Source: Clostridia bacterium (GTDB lineage: Bacteria; Bacillota; Clostridia; Saccharofermentanales; Saccharofermentanaceae). Taken from it: a DNA stretch of 64,000 nt. Shown here one piece after another: positions 1-10,441 of the stretch; positions within the stretch are counted from its first letter, which is position 1; each line of letters opens with the position of its first letter. The notes under the pieces were generated by a model. The model saw only the letters and a program-made list of their open reading frames with translations, ran no database searches and was not told the origin of the DNA. The position numbers and the translations under genes were made by a program. The DNA lies in assembly GCA_024403735.1 (NCBI GenBank), contig JAKSRG010000002.1:124001-188000 (forward strand), in the 5' to 3' direction.

Positions 1-537
1 AAGGCATATCCTGAGATGAATGTTGTATTACTTAGATACTTCAATCCAGTTGGTGCACATAAATCAGGTTTGATTGGTGAGGACCCACAGGGTATTCCTA
101 ATAATTTGTTCCCAAATGTTGCTAGAGCAGCTGATGGTCGTATGAAGGAATTGAAAGTGTTCGGTGCTGATTATGATACACCAGATGGAACATGTATCAG
201 AGATTACATTCATGTTTGCGATCTTGCTGAAGGTCATGTAAAAGCTTTGGATTATCTTGCAACAAAAAATGGCGGAAGATTCGTCTTTAATCTTGGAACT
301 GGTCATGGATATTCTGTTTTCGAGGTTATCAAAGCTTTTTCTAAGGCATGTGGACATGAAGTTCCTAATGTTGTAATGCCTAGAAGACCTGGAGATATTC
401 CTGTTTGCTATGCTGGCACAGAAAAGTCTTTACGTGAATTAGGCTTTGTTGCAAATCGTGGAATTGATGAGATGTGTGAAGATACTTGGAGATGGCAGAC
501 TAATAATCCAAATGGCTATGATGATGCTATTTTGTGA
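1..537 (+). CDS. galE: UDP-glucose 4-epimerase, C-terminal part (gene enters from left edge)
   Basis: The reading frame is open from base 1 and ends at a TGA at 535-537, so the 5' part, including the NAD-binding Rossmann fold, lies outside the window. The visible 178 residues match the C-terminal half of GalE: an LLRYFNPVGAH stretch, a GEDPQGIPNNLFP stretch, then a GTCIRDYIHVCDLAEGH segment and a late RRPGDIP motif before the C-terminal helix. The family interconverts UDP-glucose and UDP-galactose in the cytoplasm and feeds cell-surface sugar synthesis. The next gene encodes a cell-wall polymer ligase, which suits an envelope role, though a shared transcript is not shown. The family call is secure; substrate preference (UDP-Gal versus UDP-GalNAc) cannot be decided. 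Confidence 0.93.
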   Translation, partial: KAYPEMNVVLLRYFNPVGAHKSGLIGEDPQGIPNNLFPNVARAADGRMKELKVFGADYDTPDGTCIRDYIHVCDLAEGHVKALDYLATKNGGRFVFNLGTGHGYSVFEVIKAFSKACGHEVPNVVMPRRPGDIPVCYAGTEKSLRELGFVANRGIDEMCEDTWRWQTNNPNGYDDAIL

Positions 538-584
538 TTTGATTATTGATTAAGTATATTATTATTTGAGGTGTAGATATAAAT

Positions 585-2018
585 ATGGATGATAATTTGA
601 ATTTTCCTAATAATGGTAATAACGATAAGAAATTGCCAGCTACTAACGATGCTAATAATGGCATGATAAGAAAGACTGGTGCTGAGGATTTCGATGTTAA
701 AGAGTTTGGTCCTACTATTGCCAAAGAAGAGGAAATGCCAGTAGATTATTCTACTATTGATTACAAAGTAGATTTTGGTGATCAAGATACTGAAAAGTCT
801 GGTCTTAGTACTGCTACAAAGCCATTTAATGCAGGTATGCTTAAGCCAGATCCTGAGGAAGTTGAAGAGGCTTCTTCTAAAAAGCCAAAGAAGAAGAGTA
901 AGTTGAAGAAGATCATTTTATGGATTTGTATGGGTCTTCTTGGACTTCTTATCGGTGCAGGTATCTTCGTAGGCACATATGTTAATAGAACTCTTAATAA
1001 GATTACTTATATTGCGCCAGATTCTTCTCCTACTTTTGTTAATGATGAAGGTGAAGTTATTAATATCGAAGAGATTAGAGAGAGTATCGCTCCTGAAATT
1101 CCAGTTATCGATGATGAAGATATTACTAATTTCCTTTTGATTGGTATTGATAGTAGATATAAGACACTCAATGAAAAGGGTGGATTGGCAGACGTTATCA
1201 TGATTATGTCAATTGATAATAATGCTGGTACTATTAAGCTGGTGTCTATTGCTAGAGACTCTTACGCATATGTTCCTGGATACAATAATCCAATGAAGAT
1301 TAATGCAGCTATGACAAAGGGTGGACCTGAACTTCTTCAGCTTACAGTTGAGAGTACTCTTAGAATTCCAATTGATGGTTATGCATTCGTTAATTTCTAC
1401 AACATGGCAGGCGTAATTGATGCAGTTGGTGGTGTTTACTGTAATGTTACTAGTGCTGAACTTTATTCAGAAGCTGGTTTGAATGATAACCTCGCAGAGA
1501 TTAATGGTATTTATGGATATGCCCCTGATTTCCAGCAGGTAACATCAACTGGTGATATTTGGCTCAATGGTAGACAGGCTGTTGCTTATGCTCGTATTCG
1601 TCATATTGATAGTGACTATGCTCGTTCTGAAAGACAGGTTGAAGTTTTGAGAAGTATCATGAGACAGTTCTCACAGATGTCTACAACAGGTAAGGCTTCA
1701 TGTATCGATGATATTCTTGGTCTTGTAGCTACGAATATTTCGAAAACAGACATTCTTTCATATGCATTTGATTTCTTGCCTAGTATGAAGAATATGGAAA
1801 TTCAGTATTTCCAGTTACCACTTGAAGGTTATTTCAATTCTGGAATGTACGGTGATGAGTGGAGTATTAGAAATAACTGGAATATGACAATTCCTGTAGT
1901 TCAGCAGTTCCTATATGGCGAGACTAAGGATTTTGATCCAGTAGCAGATATTCCAAGCTCTCCAAGTAACGAGAAGTGTCCTACAGATTTCGATATTGAA
2001 GGTCATATCTCTCGATAA
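585..2018 (+). CDS. LytR-CpsA-Psr (LCP) family cell-wall polymer ligase
   Basis: This 477-residue protein has a long acidic and lysine-rich cytoplasmic N-terminus (about residues 1-107), one membrane helix (about 108-132) and an extracellular LCP domain. The domain shows the FLLIGIDSR opening, an SIARDSY segment, and the YARIRHIDSDYARSERQ stretch with conserved Arg and Asp residues that in this family bind the polyprenyl pyrophosphate. LCP proteins transfer teichoic-acid-like or capsular polymers from lipid carriers to peptidoglycan. The ATG at 585 is preceded by a GAGGTG-type site. A second LCP gene lies at 43037, so this organism has at least two. Which polymer is attached cannot be told. 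Confidence 0.92.
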   Translation: MDDNLNFPNNGNNDKKLPATNDANNGMIRKTGAEDFDVKEFGPTIAKEEEMPVDYSTIDYKVDFGDQDTEKSGLSTATKPFNAGMLKPDPEEVEEASSKKPKKKSKLKKIILWICMGLLGLLIGAGIFVGTYVNRTLNKITYIAPDSSPTFVNDEGEVINIEEIRESIAPEIPVIDDEDITNFLLIGIDSRYKTLNEKGGLADVIMIMSIDNNAGTIKLVSIARDSYAYVPGYNNPMKINAAMTKGGPELLQLTVESTLRIPIDGYAFVNFYNMAGVIDAVGGVYCNVTSAELYSEAGLNDNLAEINGIYGYAPDFQQVTSTGDIWLNGRQAVAYARIRHIDSDYARSERQVEVLRSIMRQFSQMSTTGKASCIDDILGLVATNISKTDILSYAFDFLPSMKNMEIQYFQLPLEGYFNSGMYGDEWSIRNNWNMTIPVVQQFLYGETKDFDPVADIPSSPSNEKCPTDFDIEGHISR

Positions 2019-2045
2019 TATAACAATATAATAGTTGGTTAATAG

Positions 2046-2083
2046 ATACCCTTTGTGTTCCTGATTGGTTACGCGAAGGGTAT
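2046..2083 (+). terminator. Stem-loop, probable terminator of the LCP gene
   Basis: A 13-bp stem pairs 2046-2058 with 2071-2083, including two G-T pairs, around a 12-base loop. The T tract after it is short and broken, so termination may be partial. It separates the LCP gene from the heat-shock promoter. Confidence 0.6.
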
Positions 2084-2154
2084 TTGATTTGTAATATATT
2101 TCTATATATAGATGCTTGCCTCAAATTTGCCTTTGACTTTTTTTGACATTCGTA

Positions 2155-2183
2155 TTGACTTTAGTTGATTTGAGCATTATATT
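2155..2183 (+). promoter_or_regulatory. Sigma-A promoter of groES-groEL
   Basis: TTGACT at 2155-2160 and TATATT at 2178-2183 are separated by exactly 17 bases, a near-consensus vegetative promoter. The CIRCE operator starts 8 bases past the -10 box, so it covers the expected transcription start. Confidence 0.85.
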
Positions 2184-2190
2184 ATTGGAG

Positions 2191-2217
2191 TTGGCACTTA
2201 GAAGTGTTGAGTGCTAA
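2191..2217 (+). promoter_or_regulatory. CIRCE operator (HrcA binding site)
   Basis: TTGGCACTT, nine bases, then GAGTGCTAA gives the CIRCE inverted repeat with the canonical 9-base spacer. The right arm is perfect; the left arm differs from TTAGCACTC at two positions. CIRCE is bound by HrcA, which represses groESL until heat stress. hrcA itself is not in this window. Confidence 0.92.
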
Positions 2218-2243
2218 TTATTCGTTATTAGGAGGTCATGACT

Positions 2244-2528
2244 ATGACAGTTAATCCTTTGGGTGATAAGGTAGTTATTAAGAAGCTTCAGGCTGAAGAG
2301 ACAACAAAGAGTGGAATTGTTCTTACATCTAGCGCACAGGAGAAGCCACAGATTGCTGAGATTATCGCAGTTGGTCCAGGTGGAATGATTGAAGGCGTTC
2401 AGATTGATATGGTAGTTAAGGTTGGACAGAAGGTAATCGTTAGAGATTACGCTGGTACATCAGTAAAGATTGATGGCGAAGAGATCATTATTGTTAGACA
2501 GGATGATATTCTCGCAATCGTTGAGTAA
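2244..2528 (+). CDS. groES: Co-chaperonin GroES
   Basis: GroES caps the GroEL chamber as a heptamer. The 94-residue product has the NPLGDKVVIK opening, a mobile-loop region near residues 18-30 (ETTKSGIVL), the VGPGG turn and the C-terminal DILAIVE. I chose the ATG at 2244 over the in-frame ATG at 2238: the AGGAGG at 2230-2235 is only two bases from 2238 but eight from 2244, and 2244 gives the usual GroES N-terminus. groEL follows 13 bases later, so the two share the CIRCE-controlled transcript. Confidence 0.96.
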   Translation: MTVNPLGDKVVIKKLQAEETTKSGIVLTSSAQEKPQIAEIIAVGPGGMIEGVQIDMVVKVGQKVIVRDYAGTSVKIDGEEIIIVRQDDILAIVE

Positions 2529-2532
2529 TTAG

Positions 2533-4155
<1,623 letters not shown>

Positions 4156-4191
4156 TAAATAGTCTTTATAAGAAATATTATTGATTTTTCT

Positions 4192-4229
4192 GATGCCTCG
4201 AAGTTGATTGGCTTCGGGGCATCTTTTTT
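4192..4229 (+). terminator. Rho-independent terminator of groESL
   Basis: A 12-bp stem pairs 4192-4203 with 4212-4223, with one G-T pair and an 8-base loop, followed by six T residues (4224-4229). Confidence 0.9.
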
Positions 4230-4257
4230 GTATGAATACTATCTTTTTTTATTATTG

Positions 4258-4266
4258 TGATAAAAT
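4258..4266 (+). promoter_or_regulatory. Possible extended -10 promoter for 4298-5640
   Basis: TGATAAAAT is an extended -10 element (TG, one base, TAAAAT). No good -35 is visible. It lies between the groESL terminator and the next gene, where a promoter is expected. Confidence 0.4.
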
Positions 4267-4297
4267 ATAGTGAATTACTATTTTGGGGGACTTTACA

Positions 4298-4858
4298 TTG
4301 ATAGATGATGTTTTTGTAGAACAATTTGTTAAGAGAGAAAAGACAGCTTTGAATGCAGCATTCAAAGTACTTAGTATATTTGCAACAGTTGTTATTATTG
4401 TATTCATTAATGTTATTCCTATGTTGCTTGGCATTAATATTATTTTCTTTACAGGATTAATCTCAATAGGTATTGGTGTTCTTTGTTGGTTTGTAAATAG
4501 ACGTCAGAATATTGAATACGAGATTTCAATTACTAATGATTTATTCTCTGTTTCAAGAATTATTGCAGAGAGCAAAAGAGAACTTCTTGCAGATTTTAAT
4601 GTTAGAGAGTGTGAGAGAATTGCTCCAACAACAGCCGGTACATTTGAAGAGGATCTTAAGAGAGCAGAGTTTGTATTGAATTCAACTAGATATCGTCAGT
4701 ATGAAGTATCTGATTCTAATTGGTATTGTTTTGTTAATTCTGAAGGTATTAAGTATGTGGTTATTTTTGAGTTCAAGCCAAAGATGTATAAGTCTTTCAG
4801 AAGATATAATCCAAGAAATACATTCTTTATGAATATTACTAACGAGGAAAAGAATTAA
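4298..4858 (+). CDS. Small two-helix membrane protein of unknown function (DUF6106-like)
   Basis: The 186-residue product starts with a short polar segment (IDDVFVEQFVKRE), followed by two hydrophobic helices at about residues 26-45 and 50-66, then a soluble C-terminal domain of about 115 residues. The layout and the VEQFVKR opening recall the clostridial family DUF6106, whose function is not known; this is from memory and only moderately sure. I chose a TTG start at 4298 because GGGGGA at 4285-4290 is seven bases upstream; an in-frame TTG at 4283 has no ribosome site. The stop overlaps the ATG of the thioesterase gene (TAATG), so the two are translationally coupled. Confidence 0.6.
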   Translation: MIDDVFVEQFVKREKTALNAAFKVLSIFATVVIIVFINVIPMLLGINIIFFTGLISIGIGVLCWFVNRRQNIEYEISITNDLFSVSRIIAESKRELLADFNVRECERIAPTTAGTFEEDLKRAEFVLNSTRYRQYEVSDSNWYCFVNSEGIKYVVIFEFKPKMYKSFRRYNPRNTFFMNITNEEKN

Positions 4859-5640
4859 TGAGTATACCTCCTTATGTTGATAAGAATTTTTATGTAAAAG
4901 TAACTGAGAGTTCAATGTCTGATACAATTCTTCCTTCTGTTTTGTTAGGAGATTTTCAAGAGTCTGCTGAAGATGGAGTTATGATTTTTGATATTGATAA
5001 CGACATTTTTAATGACAGAGGTTATTGCTGGATTGTTCTTCGAATGTCTGTTGAACTTGATAGACTTCCTAAGTGGAAAGAGAATTTCACAATCAGAACA
5101 TGGTCATGTGGAACACAGGGTCTTTTCTGGAGAAGAGATTATAAGTTATTAGATACTAATGGTGAAGTGTTCGGTAGATCAACATCTGATTGGATTGTAG
5201 CTGATATTGAATCACACAGACCTATTAGACCACGAACAATGATTAGTACATTTGAAGATGTTCCTAATGCTAAGTATTTGGGAGATTCTCAGAATGATGA
5301 TAGATCACTTGATTATTCAGCTCCTAAGCTTGAGTTCCCAGATGATTTAAGTAGCTTAGGTAACGCTGTGATTACCAAGTATGCTGATTATTCAGAACTT
5401 GATCATAATCACCATGTTAATAATACTCGTTATGTTGCTTGGGCATTTGATGCTTTGTTTAAGAACTGTATCAATGTAGATGAGATTAAGAGTTTTGATA
5501 TCAATTATCACTCTGAAGTTAAGCAGGGCGAGCGAGTAGATATTTTTATGGAAGATAGCAATAATTCTTATATGATTTATGGTTATAAGAATGGTTCAGA
5601 GAAAGTATTCGTATTTAGAGCAAATTTGAGTAATTTATAG
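4858..5640 (+). CDS. Acyl-ACP thioesterase
   Basis: The 260-residue protein contains two hot-dog folds. The first has a YCWIVLRMSVELDRLP segment and a TWSCGTQGLFWRRDY strand with a following SDWIVADIESHRPIRP; the second contains NHHVNNTRY (residues 184-192), the FatA/FatB-type catalytic signature with Asn and His. This family hydrolyses acyl-ACP and releases free fatty acids in the cytoplasm, setting chain length or lipid turnover. It is coupled to the small membrane protein upstream by a one-base overlap. Chain-length preference cannot be read from the sequence. Confidence 0.88.
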   Translation: MSIPPYVDKNFYVKVTESSMSDTILPSVLLGDFQESAEDGVMIFDIDNDIFNDRGYCWIVLRMSVELDRLPKWKENFTIRTWSCGTQGLFWRRDYKLLDTNGEVFGRSTSDWIVADIESHRPIRPRTMISTFEDVPNAKYLGDSQNDDRSLDYSAPKLEFPDDLSSLGNAVITKYADYSELDHNHHVNNTRYVAWAFDALFKNCINVDEIKSFDINYHSEVKQGERVDIFMEDSNNSYMIYGYKNGSEKVFVFRANLSNL

Positions 5641-5718
5641 GTATTACTATGTTATTTAGATAATTAACTGTATAATACGAATGTTTAATTAGGTGCAGAT
5701 TATTTTTTGGAGGCAAAT

Positions 5719-6654
5719 ATGATAGAGATTAAAAATCTTGTTAAGCATTACGGCGATAAAAAAGCTGTTAATGGTATCTCTTTCACAGTAAATAGTGGTG
5801 AAGTATTGGGCTTTCTAGGACCTAACGGTGCTGGTAAGTCTACAACTATGAATATTATTACTGGTTATTTATCATCTACATCTGGTTCAGTAAAGATTAA
5901 TGGTCATGACATTCTTGAGGAACCAGAATTAGCAAAGAAGTCTATTGGATATCTTCCAGAGCTTCCACCATTGTATTTGGATATGACAGTAATGGAGTAT
6001 CTTAATTTCATTTGTGATGTTAAAGGTATTAAGAGAAAGGATAGAGCTTCTCATTTGGCTAAGATCCTTACACTTGTAAAGATTGTCGATGTTGCTGATA
6101 GACTTATTGGTAACCTTTCTAAGGGATATAAGCAGAGAGTTGGTATTGCTCAGGCAATGGTAGGAAATCCAGAGATTCTTATTTTGGACGAGCCTACAGT
6201 AGGTCTTGATCCTAATCAGATTAGAGAGATTCGTAAGCTTATCAGATTACTTGCTAAGGATCACACAGTTATTATTAGTTCTCATATTCTTTCTGAGATT
6301 CAGGCTGTGTGTGACAGAGTTGTAATTATTAATAAGGGTAAAGTAGCTGCTATTGATACAATTGGTGATTTATCAAAGAGATTAAGCGATTCTAATAAGA
6401 TTCTTCTTACTTTTAAGGGTGAAGAGAAGAATGTTATTCACGCTATTAAGGCTTTGCCTGGAATTGTAGAAGTATATAGCCGTGATATCAATGATGGTGG
6501 TATTCACCAGATTGAGATTCAGGTTAATAGTTCTAGTGATATTAGAGCTAATATATTCTTTACTATGGCTAAACTAGGTTGTCCTATTCTTGAGATGCGT
6601 TCACTTGATGCTTCTCTCGAAGAAGTATTCTTAAGTATTACAAGTGGTAAGTAA
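5719..6654 (+). CDS. ABC transporter ATP-binding protein (Gld-like exporter)
   Basis: This 311-residue ATPase has Walker A GPNGAGKST near residue 39, the signature LSKGYKQRVG, Walker B ILILDEPTVGLDP and the switch His in SSHIL. A C-terminal extension of about 90 residues is typical of ABC-2 exporters of the GldA/NatA/CcmA type. The start is the ATG at 5719, eight bases after GGAGG; the TTG at 5707 is too early. It opens a five-gene set with a permease, a GldG-like protein, DUF4340 and DUF5711, which should act as one complex at the membrane. A TATAAT at 5671-5676 may be its promoter. The cargo is unknown. Confidence 0.92.
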   Translation: MIEIKNLVKHYGDKKAVNGISFTVNSGEVLGFLGPNGAGKSTTMNIITGYLSSTSGSVKINGHDILEEPELAKKSIGYLPELPPLYLDMTVMEYLNFICDVKGIKRKDRASHLAKILTLVKIVDVADRLIGNLSKGYKQRVGIAQAMVGNPEILILDEPTVGLDPNQIREIRKLIRLLAKDHTVIISSHILSEIQAVCDRVVIINKGKVAAIDTIGDLSKRLSDSNKILLTFKGEEKNVIHAIKALPGIVEVYSRDINDGGIHQIEIQVNSSSDIRANIFFTMAKLGCPILEMRSLDASLEEVFLSITSGK

Positions 6655-6665
6655 GGAGGATAATT

Positions 6666-7436
6666 ATGTTAGCTATTTTTAAACGTGAATTTTTATCATA
6701 TTTTAAGTCTCCAGTTGCTTATATTGCTTTTGCTTTGTTTTCATTTCTTTCAGGATTTGTATTCGTTACAAATTTCTCTAATGGTGCAGTAAATATAAGT
6801 AGTGAGATTATTTCTCTCAGAGGCTTTTTTGTAATTGTCGTTCCAATCATTACTATGGGTCTCTTTGCTGAAGACAAGAAGAGAGGAACAGACATTATTT
6901 ATTACACAACTCCAATTTCTTTGTTCTCTGTAGTATTGGGTAAGTTCCTTGCTGCTTTTGCTTTGTTTGGTGTTTTGTATTTGAATGTTGTAATTCATAT
7001 CTTTGTTACTCTTGGTTTTGATGGAACTATCGATTATGGCGTTCTTGGCTCAACAATCGTATTTTTTGTAATGGCTGCACTTTTTATTGCAATTGGACTT
7101 CTTGCATCTGCAATCACTGATAATCAGATTGTTGCTGCAATCCTTTCATTTGTAATGATTATGGTTGTTCAGCTTTTGCCTACAATTGGTCAGTTCGTTG
7201 CTACAGTTCTTTCATCACTTCTTAATGTAATTGCTAATGTTTCAGCTTCTGAGACTAGTGAAATGTCTAAGAATATCGTTGCTGCTTTTACATGGCTTAA
7301 TCCATTTGATAGAACTAACGATTTCAAGTATGGAGTATTCTCATTGGTTGCAGTAATTTTCTGCGTATCATTCGCAGCTTTCTTCTTGTTCCTCTCATAC
7401 AGAGTGCTCGAAAAGAAGCGCTGGTCACAGTCTTGA
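6666..7436 (+). CDS. ABC-2 type permease (GldF-like)
   Basis: The 256-residue protein has six hydrophobic segments in the order expected of an ABC-2 permease (about residues 15-35, 48-66, 95-120, 130-150, 155-180 and 228-250). The FKREFLSYFKSPVAYIA opening and the VVPIITMGLFAEDKKRGT segment are typical of the GldF/NosY group. It follows the ATPase by 11 bases with an AAGGAGG site. It should form the membrane channel energised by the upstream ATPase; substrate unknown. Confidence 0.9.
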   Translation: MLAIFKREFLSYFKSPVAYIAFALFSFLSGFVFVTNFSNGAVNISSEIISLRGFFVIVVPIITMGLFAEDKKRGTDIIYYTTPISLFSVVLGKFLAAFALFGVLYLNVVIHIFVTLGFDGTIDYGVLGSTIVFFVMAALFIAIGLLASAITDNQIVAAILSFVMIMVVQLLPTIGQFVATVLSSLLNVIANVSASETSEMSKNIVAAFTWLNPFDRTNDFKYGVFSLVAVIFCVSFAAFFLFLSYRVLEKKRWSQS

Positions 7437-7451
7437 TGGAGGGAATTACAG

Positions 7452-8954
7452 ATGAGTACTAATAATAATAAAGTTAAGAATAAGAATTCAAAGAAAATTA
7501 CTAATAAGAGAGCTAGTTCACTTAAGGTTTTCTCTATTACATCTGTTTTGATTGTATTAGCTATTGTCCTAGTTCTAAATATTCTTTTGTCTCAGACATT
7601 GGATACATATTTAACTTTCGACTTGTCATCTACTTCACAGAACTCTGTATCTGAACAGACAATTGAGTATATTAATAGCCTTCCTTCAGATACTAATATT
7701 CGTATTGTAGGTCTTTTTACAGAGCCTGAAAGTGTTACTAATACACCATATGAATACATTATTCCAATGCTTAAGGATTTGGAAGGACGTTCTGGTGGTA
7801 GAGTTACTGTTAGCTATATCGATCCAGATTTAAACCCATCTATCATTCCAGAATTGGATCCTAAGGGCGTTGCTAATCTCAGTAAAGAGGTTTATGCCGT
7901 TTCATGTAATGGTAAGATTAGAGTAATTGATCCATATATGGATTGTTTTAATTATGATCAGGTTAATGGTTTGAATTATCCAATCGCTAATAAGTCAGAA
8001 GCTACTTTTGTTAACACAATCGTTAGTTTGTTATCAGAGAGCCACTATAAGGTATATTTCCTTTCTGGAATTCAGGAAGCTCCTCATACATATCTTGATG
8101 CTATTTTTGCATCTATGAATATTGAGACTGCTGATCTTCCTGTAACAGAACCATTTGTTGTTCCTGATGATTGTAGCCTTTTGATTATTAATAATCCTGA
8201 TGTTGATATTTCAGAGAGTGTTCAGGAAGGTCTTAAGAACTATATTAAGAACGGTAATAACCCTGTAAATATTATTTGTTCTCTTGGCTTAACTCAGAAT
8301 AATGCTAATGAGAATTTTGAACACTTAAATAATGTTCTTGCTGAAGTTAACCTTTCTGTTGGTAATAATTATGTATATGAAGAAAATGCAGACTACATCA
8401 TTAATCCTGAAACTTTTGTGTTTAAGGGAACACTTACTGATGAATATAAGGATTTGAACTCTGCAGGTATTGTTGTATATCAGACAGCTAGACCAGTATT
8501 TGAGGTATCACGTGCTTCATCTAGCATCGGTTCTTCACCACTTATTACAACATCTTCAAATGCCACATTGCTTGATCTTACTAGCCCTGAAGGTGAGGCT
8601 GTTAATGTATCTAATCCTTATACTAATGTTGCTGCCACAGGTTATTATGTTGGTACAATTAATCCTGTAAATGTATATGTTTTTGGTACATGTACTTTTA
8701 CTTCTGACCTATATCTTAACCAGGCATCAAGCAACGATTATAATATTCAGACAATCAGAAATATTATTTCAAGAATGTTCACTCCAGAGGTTAATCTTGA
8801 TATCCCTGCTAAGATGATTAGTGACTATTCTATCGATGTAAGAATGGTTGATGCTAATAAGCTTTCAATTGTTTCTGTAGTATTTATTGCTGTAATTCCA
8901 ATTGCTTTTGTAATTGTTGCTGCTCTTGTTTATCATAAGAGATCTCATCTATAA
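7452..8954 (+). CDS. GldG-like auxiliary protein of ABC exporter
   Basis: The 500-residue protein is anchored at both ends: a basic N-terminus, a membrane helix at about residues 27-48, a large extracytoplasmic domain, and a C-terminal helix at about 473-493. The domain begins with the LSSTSQNSVSEQTIEYINSLP pattern (shown in part) common to GldG-type proteins, which precede a thioredoxin-like or ABC-associated fold. It lies 15 bases after the permease. In Bacteroidetes GldA, GldF and GldG form a gliding-motility complex; in Clostridia the same trio occurs without gliding, so motility should not be inferred. Confidence 0.82.
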   Translation: MSTNNNKVKNKNSKKITNKRASSLKVFSITSVLIVLAIVLVLNILLSQTLDTYLTFDLSSTSQNSVSEQTIEYINSLPSDTNIRIVGLFTEPESVTNTPYEYIIPMLKDLEGRSGGRVTVSYIDPDLNPSIIPELDPKGVANLSKEVYAVSCNGKIRVIDPYMDCFNYDQVNGLNYPIANKSEATFVNTIVSLLSESHYKVYFLSGIQEAPHTYLDAIFASMNIETADLPVTEPFVVPDDCSLLIINNPDVDISESVQEGLKNYIKNGNNPVNIICSLGLTQNNANENFEHLNNVLAEVNLSVGNNYVYEENADYIINPETFVFKGTLTDEYKDLNSAGIVVYQTARPVFEVSRASSSIGSSPLITTSSNATLLDLTSPEGEAVNVSNPYTNVAATGYYVGTINPVNVYVFGTCTFTSDLYLNQASSNDYNIQTIRNIISRMFTPEVNLDIPAKMISDYSIDVRMVDANKLSIVSVVFIAVIPIAFVIVAALVYHKRSHL

Positions 8955-8968
8955 GAGGTTGTTTTGTA

Positions 8969-10441
8969 ATGAAATCTTTGAAGAAGTTATTGGTTCCTAT
9001 AATTATTCTTGCTGTACTCATTATTGCTACAGTAATAGTGTTTGCTGTCAAGAATGGTTCAAAAGATGAAGTAGATAATGGTCCATACCAGATTCTTAAG
9101 GTTAATGCTAGTGATTTAGTATCATTTAGAGTTGATCGTAAGGGTAAGGAACCACTTTCTATTATTCCTTTGACAAATGATGAAGGTGAGAGATATTACA
9201 TCTTGGAGGGTGATAGTACTGATGAAGCTAGTTATTCACAGGATTCTTTCAATTCATTCCTTTTAGTATTGCTCGATTTTAACGCTGATACAAAGATTGA
9301 TTCATCAAATGTAAATTTAGCAGACTATGGTTTAGCAGATCCTGAGTGTAAGATTACTGTTTCTACTGCATCAGGTGTTAGAACTGTGATTATTGGTAAT
9401 GATACAGTTAGTGGTGGTAAGTGCTATGTAATGGTTGACAATGATACTAATATTTACACTATTCCTACTGCTAAGAAATCATTCTGCCTCTATGACGATT
9501 TGAAGTTCTATCAGTCAATCTCTCTTGGAATTGATTATGATGATGTAAGTAAGATTACTATTGAGCGTACAAGAGATAATCTTAAGCTTGAGTGCGTTCC
9601 AGAGGAATATGATGAGACTGGAGCTAATCTGTTCAATATTACTTCTCCAGTTAACGCTAAAGCTGGAGCATATTTGACAAGATTACTTAATGATTTAGGT
9701 GGTCTAGAAATTGCTGCATTTACAACTCTTTCTGATGAAGAACTTGAGGAATATAACATTTTAAATCCTGGTTACCATTTCTCTTTTGAGAAGACTAATG
9801 GTGAAGTAGTTGATTTGTATTTGTCTGAACTCCATAACGGTGTTTTCTATGGTTATGGCTCGTTTACTAATGATTATTTTATGATCTCTAGTCAGCAGAT
9901 TAATTATATCGATTCTCCAATTATGGATTTGATTTATCCATATGTATGCTATTTCTCAGTAACAGATGTTAAGAAGATTACATGTACTCTTGAGGATGGA
10001 TATGAATTTGAGTTTACTTTTGAAACAAAGGATTCTATTTCTTCTTCTGATGCTAAGGTTCATCTTGATGGTAGAGATGCCAAGATTTTTAGTTCTTCCG
10101 GTAGATGTTATGCCGCTATCCTTTTCGAGGCTTTTGCATGCGTAGATATTGGAGGAATTGAACTTGAAGCTACTCCTACACTTAGTAATCCTGTTTTGAG
10201 TTATAAGGTACACTATAACGATTACACATCTAAGGTTATTTCATTTGTACCTAGAGATTCTTCTTCTTACTATTGTTTTATTAATGATGAGTATTCAGGT
10301 TATTATGTATATGCAAGAGAGTTGTTTAATGATGGTGGAACAGATACATATGCTTATGGTATTGTTCCTGCATATGATTTAGCAAATCTTGCAATTGATA
10401 ACGATTTAAATGGTATTTACGATATTGAAACAGGGGATTAA
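8969..10441 (+). CDS. DUF4340 domain membrane-anchored protein
   Basis: This 490-residue protein has an N-terminal membrane helix (about residues 6-27) and a long extracytoplasmic region. Residues near 115-160 carry the DYGLADPECKITV / VIIGNDTVSGGKCYVMV pattern of DUF4340, a repeated beta-rich domain found next to GldG-like genes. It is 14 bases after the GldG-like gene and its stop overlaps the next start (TAATG). Function is unknown; the position says it is a partner of the exporter on the outer face of the membrane. Confidence 0.82.
   Translation: MKSLKKLLVPIIILAVLIIATVIVFAVKNGSKDEVDNGPYQILKVNASDLVSFRVDRKGKEPLSIIPLTNDEGERYYILEGDSTDEASYSQDSFNSFLLVLLDFNADTKIDSSNVNLADYGLADPECKITVSTASGVRTVIIGNDTVSGGKCYVMVDNDTNIYTIPTAKKSFCLYDDLKFYQSISLGIDYDDVSKITIERTRDNLKLECVPEEYDETGANLFNITSPVNAKAGAYLTRLLNDLGGLEIAAFTTLSDEELEEYNILNPGYHFSFEKTNGEVVDLYLSELHNGVFYGYGSFTNDYFMISSQQINYIDSPIMDLIYPYVCYFSVTDVKKITCTLEDGYEFEFTFETKDSISSSDAKVHLDGRDAKIFSSSGRCYAAILFEAFACVDIGGIELEATPTLSNPVLSYKVHYNDYTSKVISFVPRDSSSYYCFINDEYSGYYVYARELFNDGGTDTYAYGIVPAYDLANLAIDNDLNGIYDIETGD

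Noticed and set aside
5719..8954. Gliding motility genes
   Set aside because: GldA/F/G-like genes occur in many non-gliding Firmicutes; no other gliding gene is present.
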